From Sialis fuliginosa (Eukaryota; Arthropoda; Insecta; Megaloptera; Sialidae), in NCBI GenBank assembly GCA_961205875.1, contig OY540817.1, forward strand, positions 22,293,001 to 22,357,000: 64,000 bases of DNA, in the 5' to 3' direction. Shown here piece after piece: positions 53,310 through 64,000 of this stretch (within the stretch, counting starts at the first letter, position 1; every line of letters begins with the position of its first letter). A program made the translations under genes and the position numbers. The notes beneath the pieces were generated by a model that was not told where the DNA came from, made no database searches, and saw only the letters and a program-made list of their open reading frames with translations.

Positions 53310-55261
53310 AAAGTATGAATTTGTATTTTGTTTCACCTTTACTACAGTTGACCTTATAATAAAAATAATGTAAAAAATTTAATACAAGGATTTTCGAAAT
53401 TTGACAATAATAATGTTATTATATTAAACATAATATTTATCTTTATATATTCATAGATTATATATATTTATTATGCATGAAATCATGCAAAAGATTAGTT
53501 CTGTGTTGTATCCAAGATTTTCTACAGATTTGAGAAATTAGTAATGTCAGTTATGATTGCCAACGTTTGAGCTGGCGTCATTACAATCTGCCAACAGAGA
53601 AACCGAAACTTAAAAACAATTTATAGTAAATCGTATTTGTCAGAGTTTAATTACATATCACACAGATAAGGGTATGGGGTATGTATTTTTAAAAATATCG
53701 ATCGATTTCGTTTAGATTTTATTATTTAAATAACAATTCAAATATAATTAGTAAATAAATAAAATACTATACTGCCTGTTTTCCTTTTTTTGGTATTCAA
53801 GTAGGTGACCAGGTTACAGGTTTTACTGGGTTTATATACAGTTTCTCCGGGTTCCGATGACGACTAAAAAAAAGGTCGTCAAAAAAAGCAGGGGGCCGCA
53901 AAAGTGACGATTTGGATTTAAATCGAAATAATTATTTCTTCATTTACATATCAGGGTGTACAAAAACTAAAATATGATCATCCTGTATTCAAGAAAGAAA
54001 ATTTTAATAGAACTAAAAATATTTAAACAATCGAAAATTTATTTAATTTAAAAAATATAAATAAAAATAAAACTCATGTTTAATGTATAAAGACAAGCAT
54101 AGACCCAACCTACGCTCTATCTCTTTCTTGTGAAGACTCATTATTCGAATCAGAATGACAGTCCATCTCCTTGAGTTCAACCATAGACATAGAGAATGGA
54201 CAGTGCATTCTGTATTAACTCAATGGTATAACATCTGTTCAAAAAGTAAGAGTAAGATGCAGTGTAGTTTGGAATATACCTATCTCTTTTTCTAAGAATC
54301 TGATTGGTAGCTTACTATAGTTCAGGGTAGTATTTCTGTCTGATATATTTTTGTATATCTATCTTGTGATTTTTGTGCAATAAGTTTTTTATTTGAAAAG
54401 TAAATAATATAAACAATAAACATACTATAATGGTTCATATTTCATTGAGGAAATTTAAATTTTATGAACGGATATTCCGGGAAATAACATTTTTGCTACC
54501 AAAAATATTAAATATATATTAATAAAAAATAGTTTTAAATCAGTTCCCATTTTTTTGCTACAAAATGATGAGGTGGATTGCTACACTTACAAACAGCACA
54601 TACAAGATTTACTTAACAAAATTTAAAATATTTTTTTTTGATTTGAAAAAGGAAGAACAAGATATTAAAATTGGGTCAAAAAATTCGAAACTTATAGTAT
54701 TTAGAAAACAATAATTGTTTTTTTTTTTTAATAAAATTTTTTTATAACGTTTTTTAACCTCTTTATACATATCTATGAATATTTTTAATGTTAATTGTTC
54801 GGACAAGTATATTCCAAACCTGTTTCTATCTCTTTCTTGTGACACGACTCTGTTTTCGAGTCAGATGCGTGGTCCATTCTCTATGTCTATGAGTTCAACA
54901 TACTTTTCAGGTTATGTAACCACTTGCGTTATATAGTAAATAAAAATATTCGAAATTTATTTTTTTTCTATAAATTATATACAGAGGAAATAATAGATTT
55001 TCATGTGGATTAAGAAAAGACAACCTTGAATAAGCTGTTCAATATTAAATATTGCATAACAATGTCAACCATTCTAAAGAAATGTGCTACTGTAACTAAA
55101 ATAGACGCTGTTGTTTATACAAAGATATATACGCCTTGAATTCTAATAAACATTAACGTACAAATACAAAACTGTTGTAGAATAGAAATAACAGAGGTTC
55201 ATAATATATATTAACTGCGGAGCCAATCATAATACAATGCTAATTTTAAGGGAAATTTAAT
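53310..55261. other. Gene-free AT-rich DNA
   Basis: No exon, RNA gene or tandem array seen. Segments at 54108-54190 and 54822-54905 share CTATCTCTTTCTTGTGA and ACATAGAGAATGG-type words and may be parts of one dispersed repeat. Confidence 0.5.
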
Positions 55262-55981
55262 TCTTATATATATAAAAATGAATGTTCGTTTGTGTGTGAC
55301 TTATAGACTCGGGAATTACTGAACCGATTTCAATGCGGTTTACACCAATAGTTAGATAATTTTTACGAGCAGTATCGTGGCTAATAATATTTTATGAAAA
55401 TCTAAGATTTAACATCAAAATATTAAACAGAATCTTTTGCACAGCGTCTTTTGTTTCTATGATGTCAGAGCATAGAACTGTCATTTATATAAAAACACAG
55501 TAGCCGTGGAATATAAGACGCTGAAAACAATTACTATATGTGAATGTCAGTTTGAATCATGATACCTACAAATATATATATTTCCACCATGAATTTGAAT
55601 GAAAAAATATGCATTTTACAATATAAATAAACGGATTTTTATAAATTACAATAAAGAACTTCCAAGAAAGGTAACCTATTTATTTATTTTTGATTTTCAT
55701 ACAAATTCTAAGATAAGACCTGGTGTTTCCTGGGAGAAAATATAATTTTACACGATTTTTTCAATAACTACTGAATGGATTTTATTCCGGTTTTCACTAA
55801 TGGATAGGTTAAGTTTAGGTGTATAATTTGTGGATATTTTGGGTAAATTTCATGAAGCCGGAAAAAACAATTCGTGGTGAACCGTGTGTTGTTAGCATGT
55901 TGGGTGGGCATGTCGGGTGAGCATGATTACTTTATGTTTAATTAAATTAATATCCCCGGGTACACCGGGCCAATGCGCTAG
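55262..55981 (+). mobile_element. Helitron-like non-autonomous element
   Basis: Starts TCTTATATATATAAAAATGA and ends in a GC-rich hairpin CCCGGGTACACCGGG, then CCAATGCG and CTAG followed by T. A 3' hairpin about 10 bases before CTRR is the Helitron signature. The base before the TC is T instead of the usual A, so the 5' end is less sure. No Rep/helicase gene. Confidence 0.6.
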
Positions 55982-56174
55982 TTCTCTATAAAAATAGTCT
56001 AAGCCGACGCGGCTTTCACTCAGAAGCCAAGATCCATGTCTTTGAAAATGTATACTTTTAAAATACATAAGGGGGAGGAGGGTGCATAACCAGGGCTTCG
56101 AACTGTAATGTTTGTTTGTAATCGTGTCGTGAAATAATCCACAAGAAAACAATTGATGATTTAAATATATTGCC

Positions 56175-56692
56175 AGTATGAACTCCCTAAAAAGTACGAT
56201 AGGCCTACCAAAATAGTACGAAATTTGACAAAAAGGTACGGTTTTTAAACTGTTGTGATTAAAGAACTTTTTTTGTCACATTTTACCGTCCCCAACCCCT
56301 GATACTACAAATGTTAAAATTGTTAGAAATGTTTTTGAATTATTATTTTTCATTTAATTATACTCTTTATTTTATTTTGTTTTAAAATACATCAATTATC
56401 AAGTAATTAATGGACGCCCTCTGGAATACTCTTCTGTCAATACTGAAAAGTAGATATAGACGAAAAAATTAAGGTAGGTACGTTTCATTTTTACTTTAAT
56501 TTTTATTGATTTGATTCATAATAAACATTTTATTTTTTAATTATTTTTTTTATGTAGTGAAGCTGAGTAAAAGCTTGTAAAAATCTTTGTGGGGCAAAAG
56601 GTACGGTCAGAGTTGAGGTACGGTTTTGGTACGGTCGAGTCATGAATAGTGCGAAAACCGTACTAAAAAGTACGTTCTGGCAACACTGGTTA
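56175..56692. mobile_element. Possible MITE, CCAGTRTTG ends
   Basis: Left CCAGTATGAACTCCCTAAAA with AAAGTACG, right CGTACTAAAAAGTACGTTCT then GGCAACACTGG. Arms are imperfect and no clear target duplication is seen. Confidence 0.5.
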
Positions 56693-56795
56693 TATGTGAT
56701 TTAAGCTAAGTGCTGGTTGGTAAAGTTATGTGTTCTGTACAATCATGATGTTAATGTATTAATGAGTGTATTCTTAATGTGTATATTTTTACCTT

Positions 56796-57014
56796 GGGTT
56801 GCATAAAGCAAAATTAATCATGATTAGTTAATCAGTTGTTTTCAAACCATTATTAAGTCAATTCTAAAAAACAATCACGGTTTAATGAGGTAAAAAATTA
56901 TCATATTTAGTGAATTGTTCATTTACAAATTGAGATCAAGTTTAGAATTAACGTTAATCATGATTTGAAAACAACTGATTAACTAACCGTGGTTAATTTT
57001 GCTTTATGCAACCC
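56796..57014. mobile_element. MITE with GGGTTGCATAAAGC ends, copy 2
   Basis: Both ends and the ATCATGATTAGTTAATCAG arm match 10132-10347. Confidence 0.85.
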
Positions 57015-57100
57015 AGGGTTAATGTAATAAGTATAACTTAACATAAGTTAGTGTCTTTAGGACTCTGATGATGATAGCATTGCTATTGAAACATGTGTAA

Positions 57101-57606
57101 GGCGGCTATTACACTATCAAAGAAATATGATAAAATTTCTTTGATCAAAGAAATATGACAGTGTAATAAGTCAACTTTTATAATATTTACCTTCATAAGA
57201 TTTCTATGATAATAGTTAATGACAGTCTCTTATATTTGATCAAAGTTTTTTGACGTCAAAAACAAAATGGCGACTACCAAGTTATCACTGACAGTTACAG
57301 TTACATAATTATTAATATATGAATATCAACAAAATCCAGTATTATATGATAATCTTCTTATTGATTATAAAAACCACAATACACGGTTGTAAATTGAAAC
57401 CTCGATCGCGTCAATTGACGAACATCCACGCACTGATATTCAAAAGGCACCAAAAAAGAAAAAAATATCCCTAGATAATTTTGAGAAAATATTATCAAAT
57501 ATTTTATGTAGTGTAATAAAACAAAATCTCGTATTTTATCAAAGAAATATGAATAAATCTTTGTCAAAGATCTTTGACATATTTATTTGATAGTGTAATA
57601 GCCGCC
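57101..57606. mobile_element. PIF/Harbinger-like MITE, GGCGGCTATTACACT ends, TAA duplication
   Basis: Left GGCGGCTATTACACTATCAA, right TGATAGTGTAATAGCCGCC, flanked by TAA at 57098-57100 and 57607-57609. The unoccupied relative at 41715-41820 has a single TAA, which confirms the boundaries. A 3-bp TAA/TTA target is typical of PIF/Harbinger elements. No transposase. Confidence 0.85.
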
Positions 57607-58280
57607 TAAGTCTAAACTCTTACAATTTTTATGGTTAGGGGATTTATATTTGATAAGTCATAACCATAGTTTTTGTGTGTTGTTTGTTATGATGTATTAT
57701 GTCAAACAATATTTTTTATTTGGAAATTAAATTAAATAATACAAAGTAGGGTACCTACAGACTATAGACATTATAACATGTATTTATTTTAAATATTCTG
57801 TAATTTTAGTTTGTTTGCAACACAGATAGATGTACATATGTATTTAAAAAAAAATTGAAACAAAAGTCGGTCTGTCGTACAAACCGATAAAATTCTCCGA
57901 AAATATTGTAAACATATAGTCGTTAAAACCGGTATTTCGTTGTAAGCGATGTCGTTATAAACGGTATATTATAAAAGGCAATCATATGGGATTCAGCCGG
58001 GACTTTTATTCTGCGTCGTTATAACCGATGTCGTTATAACCGGTTTTTTACTGTACTTGTAAGCTAACAAATTTTTTTATGATATCGGATACAAGGGTCA
58101 GTTAATACTAGTATAAAAAATATTCCGATACTGCGGTGTATTTTTCAGCGTATAGAAATACAAAATGTAAATAGGTCAGACATACTGAAAATAACTAAAC
58201 AGAAAATAAGTAGATCTTTTATCATTCAGAACCGTGACACATAGTTTCTAATATAAGTATAGCAAAACCTGTAATTAGTA

Positions 58281-58624
58281 AGATAAAAATACACTAAATA
58301 CACTATACGTAAGGTACAAGCTCGATAATTGCAACGATCGCTAATAGCAACTTTAGAAAATAACTTCTATAATTGAAACATATACATTAGATATTGGCAT
58401 TTTTAATTAGGTCGGTTATTTGTACAAAATAGTATTTAAGGGTTGAGGGATGGAGGGTTAAAATGATAAAAATACACTAAATACGTAAGGTACAAGCTCG
58501 ATAATTGCAACGATCGCTAATAGCAACTTTAGAAAATAACTTCTATAATTGAAACTGATATTATTAATTAGGTCGGTTATTTGTACAAAATATTATTTAA
58601 GGGTTGAGGGATTGAGGGTTAAAA
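58281..58624. repeat. Two direct copies of a ~170-bp unit
   Basis: GTAAGGTACAAGCTCGATAA and AGGTCGGTTATTTGTACAAA each occur twice, about 180 bp apart; the second copy has lost about 20 bp. Confidence 0.85.
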
Positions 58625-58671
58625 TTCAGCTATTTTAAACGTTTTATTTGTTGTTCTATTAGTTTAGGAAA

Positions 58672-59170
58672 TAAGGTATTGGCACCAGTCTTGGATATGA
58701 CCCCAGTAATGGCTATTTTTAAATTAGATATTTGATTACTACCATTTCTGAATATTAATCTATATACATTTAACTGTCTTACAGCGTGATTTGATGACAT
58801 GAGGCCAATAGGTGTCAAAATGGTGGACATTTAAACTAATTTATTTATTTATTATTATATTATCAAAGCAACTGCTTTACATTGTTTCAAATTTGACGAT
58901 TCTTTTGTGTCGTAGTACTTATCATTAGCAAGTGTCCATCACTGCGTGCTCATTACTGGTTTTACTTTATCCAATACTGGAGAAAAAACATAAACAAAAT
59001 AAAAGGCTATAATTTAAAAAACAAACTATATTTGCGGACTTTGGTAATTAAATTGATTAAATAAAGAGTTACTTATTTTATTAGTAACATGAGTTCATGA
59101 GAATTACAAAAAAGAAACAAAAACAATAAACCGTACTCTTATAGCGGCCATAACTGGTGCCAGTACCTTA
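58672..59170. mobile_element. GGTACTGGCACC MITE, copy 1
   Basis: Left TAAGGTATTGGCACCAGTCT, right ATAACTGGTGCCAGTACCTTA. Interior includes GGCCAATAGGTGTCAAAATG and a GCAAGTGTCCATCACTG block. Confidence 0.85.
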
Positions 59171-59756
59171 TATTTTTATACCAACTGACTCATCAACGCC
59201 CAGCCCAAACCACTGGACCTAGAAACGTGAAATTTTTGAGATTGTATTACTTATATGACGTAGAAGGATTTTTTTTGATAATTAGTCAAAATACAGTTTT
59301 ATTAAAATCAAAATTCGCGATTTTGAAAATTTTGAAAATTTTCAAATCAGACTAATAGTAGAAATGGTAATAATATCTAATAGTAGGCAGCTAGTTGATA
59401 ATATTCATAAATCCATTTTTATGTTTTATCATTAAAAATGTTATTTACTAAATAGAGGTTAAAATAATGATAAATTAGTAGTTTTTTCGTAGCTGTTATC
59501 TAAAATACACTGTTAATAATGATTTACATTTGTGTAATTATATTCGGTAGATTAATATTTAAAACATACTTGGTTTTATAGTTTAAAAAATTATATAATA
59601 TATTATTAATTCGAAATACATCATCTTAAAAACTACTGGCCCGATTTTTACAAAACTTTCACTGGAAAGTGACAAAGGTAAGCTATGTATAATCACGATA
59701 TCTTATAAAGAGGCTGAGCAGTGAACAAAATTGTTGATTAAAGTTAAAAATCTGGC

Positions 59757-60180
59757 TAAATTATAAGAGATAAAAGTAACAAGGCTGACCACTCATTTAC
59801 CAATTTCGTGTTGTATATTATTTATTACTGACTAATTATCGACAGGTGATAGATTCGACATCCACGCAGGTAAGCAGTAAAAAAAAATTGACGCAAGTCA
59901 GAGAAAAATTTCGTTCAGAAAATTTATATAAAAATTAGTATGGTTATCTGATAGCTTCAAATAATTAACTAAGTAGTGTTATCGTAGTAATAATGGTGAC
60001 GTCTAATTCACCAATTTCGTGTTGTATCTTATTTATTACTGACTAATTATCGACAGGTGATAGAATAGATATCCACGCAGGTAAGCAGTAAAAAAAAATG
60101 TGACGCAAGTCAGAGAAAAATTTCGTTCAGATCATTTATATAAAAATTAGTATGGTTATCTAATAGCTTGAAATAATTAA
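59757..60180. repeat. Two direct copies of a ~240-bp unit
   Basis: ACCAATTTCGTGTTGTAT, ATTATCGACAGGTGATAGA and ACGCAAGTCAGAGAAAAATT each occur twice. The second copy ends about 160 bp before the membrane-protein gene, so it may reach into its promoter. Confidence 0.8.
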
Positions 60181-60336
60181 GTACTGTTTTTTTAGAGTGT
60201 AAAATAAATTGACTGGTAGGATAATTCGATAAGTATAGTCGTACGAGTTATTTCACTTTCTTCTGATAATGAAAAAAGGCCCAACCAAATTATAACTGAA
60301 GTATTTATATATTTAAAAACAATCCAAGAATATAAG

Positions 60337-63300
60337 ATGAAGTTACCTCAAATTCATCATTTCTTTTGTTGTCTTCCTGTTAAACAAGGATGTGAAATTA
60401 TTGGATGGACATTTTTCGTAAGTTTTACAAAATCATTTTTTATTATTGCATTTTTTTGTCAGACATTACGAAATTATTTTTATTCACCTATTATTTTTTA
60501 CTTATAAAGAAAAAAAAGAATAATAATTCCTAATATTATTATATTAATGTATATAAGGTAGTGGCACCAGTCTTGACAAGGACTCCAGTAATGGCTATTT
60601 TTTAATTAAATGTACTGAATTAGAAATATGTGTTGATATTTGATTACTACCATTTCTGAATATTAATCTATATACATTTAACTGTCTTACAGCGTGATTT
60701 GATCACATGAGGCCAATAGGTGTCAAAATGGTGGACATTTTAACTAATTATTAGTATAATTTATTTATTAATTATTATATTATCATAGCAACTGCTTTAC
60801 ATTGTTTCAAATTTGACGATTCTTTTGTGTCGTAGTACTTATCATTAGCAAGTGTCCATCACTGCGTACTCATTACTATTTTTTTTTATTCATTACTGGA
60901 GAAAAAACATAAACAAAATAAAGGGCTATAATTAAAAAAAAAACATATTTGCGGACTTTGGTAATTAAATTTGATTAAATAAAAAGGTACTTGTTTTATT
61001 AGTAACATGATAATTACAAAAAACAAGCCCATTAATCCAAAAAAACCGAAAACTTGCTCTTACAGCGGCCATAACTGGTGCCTTTACTTTATTTGGGTTC
61101 GAAGTTAGACTTTTTTTTTTTTTCGTATATAATTAAAACATTATTTTTATTAACAAGATGTATTAAAATTTAATAGTTCCTGAAAAAATAATTCCTAAAG
61201 TTGTTAGTTATATTTTTTTGGGTTATACGTTTTTCGTTATAGGTACAGTCACCTGCATTAATGGTCTTGCAGTTTGTATTCATATTCGTTTATCACAAAC
61301 TTAGTAAGCTCCACCCATTTAATTATTATAATATTTAAATCATTTCATCACACAAAGACAGATATTTAGAAATTAATTTGCTAGATAAAGAACTACTCTT
61401 CGTTTATAATAGGTACTCATATATATTTATGCAATTAAATTATTTTGTAATCTATTGAAAATTGTATACGTAAATTTTGTGGCAATAAATATTTGATATT
61501 CCGAATTTTAGTATTTAAATATATTAAACTTGATAGAAAAAGATAACCGATGATGTTTGTCTTTAAATTTGGAATCTGTTGTAAGCGATTCTAGCCTTTA
61601 GGGTGTCAGACGAGTTCTGCAGGCGACTGTACATTATTAAAATGCATGTTATTATATTTAATAGGTATGTTCTTTGCTGGTATTGCTTCAGTCAATAATA
61701 TCTTTAATAAGTGGTTGGGAAATCATACAATATCAAAGCATTGTAACAGGTTAGTATATTTTAATACATTTTCTAAAAATAAATACACACATATAAGTAT
61801 TATAAAAAATACATTATATGTTACGTATACCGGGTGGATAAAAAAAACTTTTCCTACTTGGCAACATAAGGTACTGGCACCAGTCTTAGATCATACCTCA
61901 GTGTTGGACACTTATTTAATTAAATGTACTAAATTAGAAATATTTGTTGATATTTGATTACTGCTAACTATAACTAATTATAATATTATCTTTTTTTTAT
62001 AACTTTTGTGTTGTAGTACTTATTATTTTGTAATCATAACAAGTGTCCATCACTGGGTGACTGTCCATTACTGGAGAAAAAACATAAACGAAATAAAAGG
62101 CTTTAATTTAAAAAAACAAACTATATTTTCAGATATTGGTAATTAAATTGATTAAATAAAGAGTTATTTGTTTTATTTGTAACGTGAGTTTATGAGAATT
62201 ACAAAAAAAGCCTATGGATCCCAAAAAACAACAGTATTCCTTGCTCTTAAAACGTCCATAACTGGTGCCAGTACCTTAGTTTTTGCGAATTTTTATTTCG
62301 AAAGAAAGAAATTCAGAAAAAAATGTGTATTTTTTAATTATTTAAATAATTTATAAATTTTAGAATGGAAATCAATTTACATAATCGTAATGAGTATAGC
62401 AATCCTACAGATCCTTGGGAGTATTGTACTATTAAGGGGTGTACATATGGTAAGGGAATATTTAAATTATTACTTTCCTTTGTTTATATTATTATAACTA
62501 TACTTTCTTACAGTTTAATGATAAATTATTAAGAAGATGGATAATATTCCAAATCGGATTTATATTCTTCATGCTGACAATAAATATTATGAGTATAGGA
62601 GCTACTCTTTATTACGGAATATTTTTAGACAATATGTGGATATTTTTTCTACATTATGTGACAATAGGTAAGATCCCCCCCCCATCCCTTATAAAAAAAT
62701 CCTTATTATTTCAATATCAACATTATAAAAGCGAAAGAAATTCTGTCTATCTGTCTATCCGTCCATTTAACGGCTAAACCGTTCAACCGATTTTGATGAA
62801 ATTTGTCAGGGAGATAGCTTGCATCATGAGGAAGGACATAGGCTAAAAACAGACAAAATAACCCCCCCCCCCCATCCCTTATAAAAAAATCCTTATAAAA
62901 TCAATATCAACATTATAAAAGCGAAAGAAATTCTGTCTATCTGTCTATCCGTCCATTTAACGGCTAAACCGTCGAACCGATTTTGATGAAATTTGTCAGG
63001 GAGATATCTTGCATCATGAGGAAGGACATAGGCTAAAAACAGACAAAATAACCCCCCCCCCCATCCCTTATAAAAAAATCCTTATAAAATCAATATCAAC
63101 ATTATAAAAGCGAAAGAAATTCTGTCTATCTGTCTATCCGTCCATTTAACGGCTAAACCGTCGAACCGATTTTGATGAAATTTGTCAGGGAGATAGCTTG
63201 CATCCTGAGGAAGGACATAGGTTACTTTTTATCCCGAAAAAATGATTAGATAAAACAGGCAAGACTATTTTCAAAATGGTATAATTAGTTATTATTAGCA

Positions 63301-63704
63301 GAATTTTTTTTATAATCTTGATTGTTCAAATTCGGGGGATGGGGGGGGGGTATATGAATGCTTATAAGTATTTAATATATATAAAAAAATTAAAATGACC
63401 CAATAGTTAAAAAACTGTATACAGGGTGTCTAAATACCTTTAATTCCATCGTGAATATTTCTTAAGCGATTTGAAATTTAAACAAATGTTTCAAATAAAT
63501 GCTGTAGGGTTTAGTATTGTCTATTTAGAAATATTGTTTTAATTTTCAGAAATCTTATAGTTTTTGAGATATGAGACTAACTTATGTATTATATTAAATT
63601 GCATTTTTATTAATATTATTTCTTATATTGCAGGTATATTTATATACTGTATTCTTGTTGTACACAGTTTTTATATAAATTTACCAATCAGATTTCAAAT
63701 ATGA
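60337..63704 (+). CDS. Small four-helix membrane protein, five exons
   Basis: Exons 60337-60417, 61665-61749, 62364-62449, 62514-62667 and 63634-63704, all GT-AG with agreeing phases, give 158 aa. The frame is hidden because each exon is short. N-terminal MKLPQIHHFFCCLPVKQGCE has a CC motif before helix 1. Predicted membrane helices: about 20-45 (IIGWTFFVCSLLVLLQSIIS), 60-80 (SIYIIVMSIAILQILGSIVL), 93-120 (WIIFQIGFIFFMLTINIMSI) and 123-150 (MWIFFLHYVTIGIFIYCILV). The CC start and four-helix plan recall LAPTM4-like and other small insect tetraspan proteins of endosomal or plasma membranes; that is inference. Function unknown. No signal peptide distinct from helix 1. Start chosen as the first ATG in frame with no upstream exon evident. 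Confidence 0.75.
60554..61091. mobile_element. GGTACTGGCACC MITE, copy 2, in intron 1 of the membrane-protein gene
   Basis: Left TAAGGTAGTGGCACCAGTCT, right ATAACTGGTGCCTTTACTTTA (decayed). Interior as in copy 1. Confidence 0.85.
61867..62278. mobile_element. GGTACTGGCACC MITE, copy 3, in intron 2 of the membrane-protein gene
   Basis: Left TAAGGTACTGGCACCAGTCT, right ATAACTGGTGCCAGTACCTTA. Shorter than the others because of an internal deletion. A 103-codon ORF crossing exon 2 and this element is not the real frame. Confidence 0.85.
62674..63228. repeat. ~190-bp tandem repeat, 3 copies, in intron 4
   Basis: CCCATCCCTTATAAAAAAAT recurs at about 62681, 62871 and 63060. Units carry TTCTGTCTATCTGTCTATCC and ACCGATTTTGATGAAATTTG, and are separated by runs of C. 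Related words occur at 10470-10510 and 63935-63985. Confidence 0.9.
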
Positions 63705-63855
63705 AGATTATTAAAACAAAATGAAGACTTGATGAGATGACTTTCGTTTATATTTTTTTTATTGATTGTAAAAATCAATATTTTGTTTTTAATTTTGTAC
63801 AGTGAACTAAAAAATATATTTTGATATTGTAAACGTGTAATTTATTTTCTATTTA

Positions 63856-63861
63856 AATAAA
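63856..63861 (+). terminator. Candidate poly(A) signal of the membrane-protein gene
   Basis: AATAAA about 150 bases after the TGA at 63702-63704. Confidence 0.6.
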
Positions 63862-64000
63862 ATTCTAATTAACACCTAGACAAAATCTCGGTTTTTAGGG
63901 CACTTTATCTATATTTTTTATCTAAAGTGTGTCTGTCTAAACCGATCTTGAGGAAATTTGGCAGGAAGATAGCTTGCATAGGCTACTGTTTTCCGAAAAA
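63862..64000. repeat. Partial dispersed repeat at right edge
   Basis: AAACCGATCTTGAGGAAATTTGGCAGGAAGATAGCTTGC-type words match, in reverse, the stretch at 10470-10510. Runs off the window. Confidence 0.55.

Noticed and set aside
61646..61957. 103-codon ORF over exon 2 of the membrane-protein gene
   Set aside because: The frame that joins exon 1 in phase is different; this ORF reads on into a MITE.

Overview
The window is nuclear DNA of an insect. It is very AT-rich, the genes are broken by GT-AG introns with poly(A) signals, and the single muscle myosin heavy chain gene has the modular alternative-exon layout known from insects. I cannot name the order. No bacterial, organellar or viral gene was seen.

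Layout, left to right. (1) 1-1040: a 155-bp satellite array that appears to lie in the last intron of (2) a USP12/USP46-type deubiquitinase gene on the minus strand (1170-2491), whose last exon is off the left edge. (3) 3111-4869, minus strand: complete RNA polymerase III subunit RPC3 gene, 5 exons, 506 aa. (4) 4870-8548: AT-rich intergenic DNA with several short inverted-repeat elements. (5) 8549-12721, plus strand: cytochrome b5-related membrane desaturase-like gene (Cyt-b5-r), 6 exons, 464 aa. (6) 13432-42992 coding, minus strand, with a candidate promoter near 45.5-45.7 kb: the muscle myosin heavy chain gene Mhc, convergent with Cyt-b5-r as I recall for Drosophila 36B. (7) 45.7-60.3 kb: a gene-free stretch of tandem repeats, palindromic elements, a Helitron-like element and MITEs. 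(8) 60337-63704, plus strand: a five-exon gene for a 158-aa four-helix membrane protein, with its own introns full of repeats.

Mhc is the main content. I resolved every coding exon and its splice phase. One path gives 1,964 aa with the long C-terminus or 1,947 aa with the short one. Alternative sets are: exon 3-type x2, exon 7-type x4, relay (exon 9-type) x5, converter (exon 11-type) x3, S2 hinge (exon 15-type) x2, and an optional 44-bp exon that switches the C-terminus. That allows 2x4x5x3x2x2 = 480 combinations, the same total as Drosophila (2x4x3x5x2x2) but with the relay and converter counts exchanged. Two of the three converter exons end in a GC donor rather than GT. A 30-codon in-frame ATG extension upstream of the first rod exon, with an initiator-like and MEF2-like sequence above it, is a candidate start for a headless myosin rod protein.

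Repeats have invaded nearly every intron. Several are long inverted repeats placed between or next to the mutually exclusive exons, where they could fold in the pre-mRNA. One MITE at 57.1-57.6 kb has a matching empty site at 41.7 kb in the same window, which fixes its ends and its TAA target duplication.
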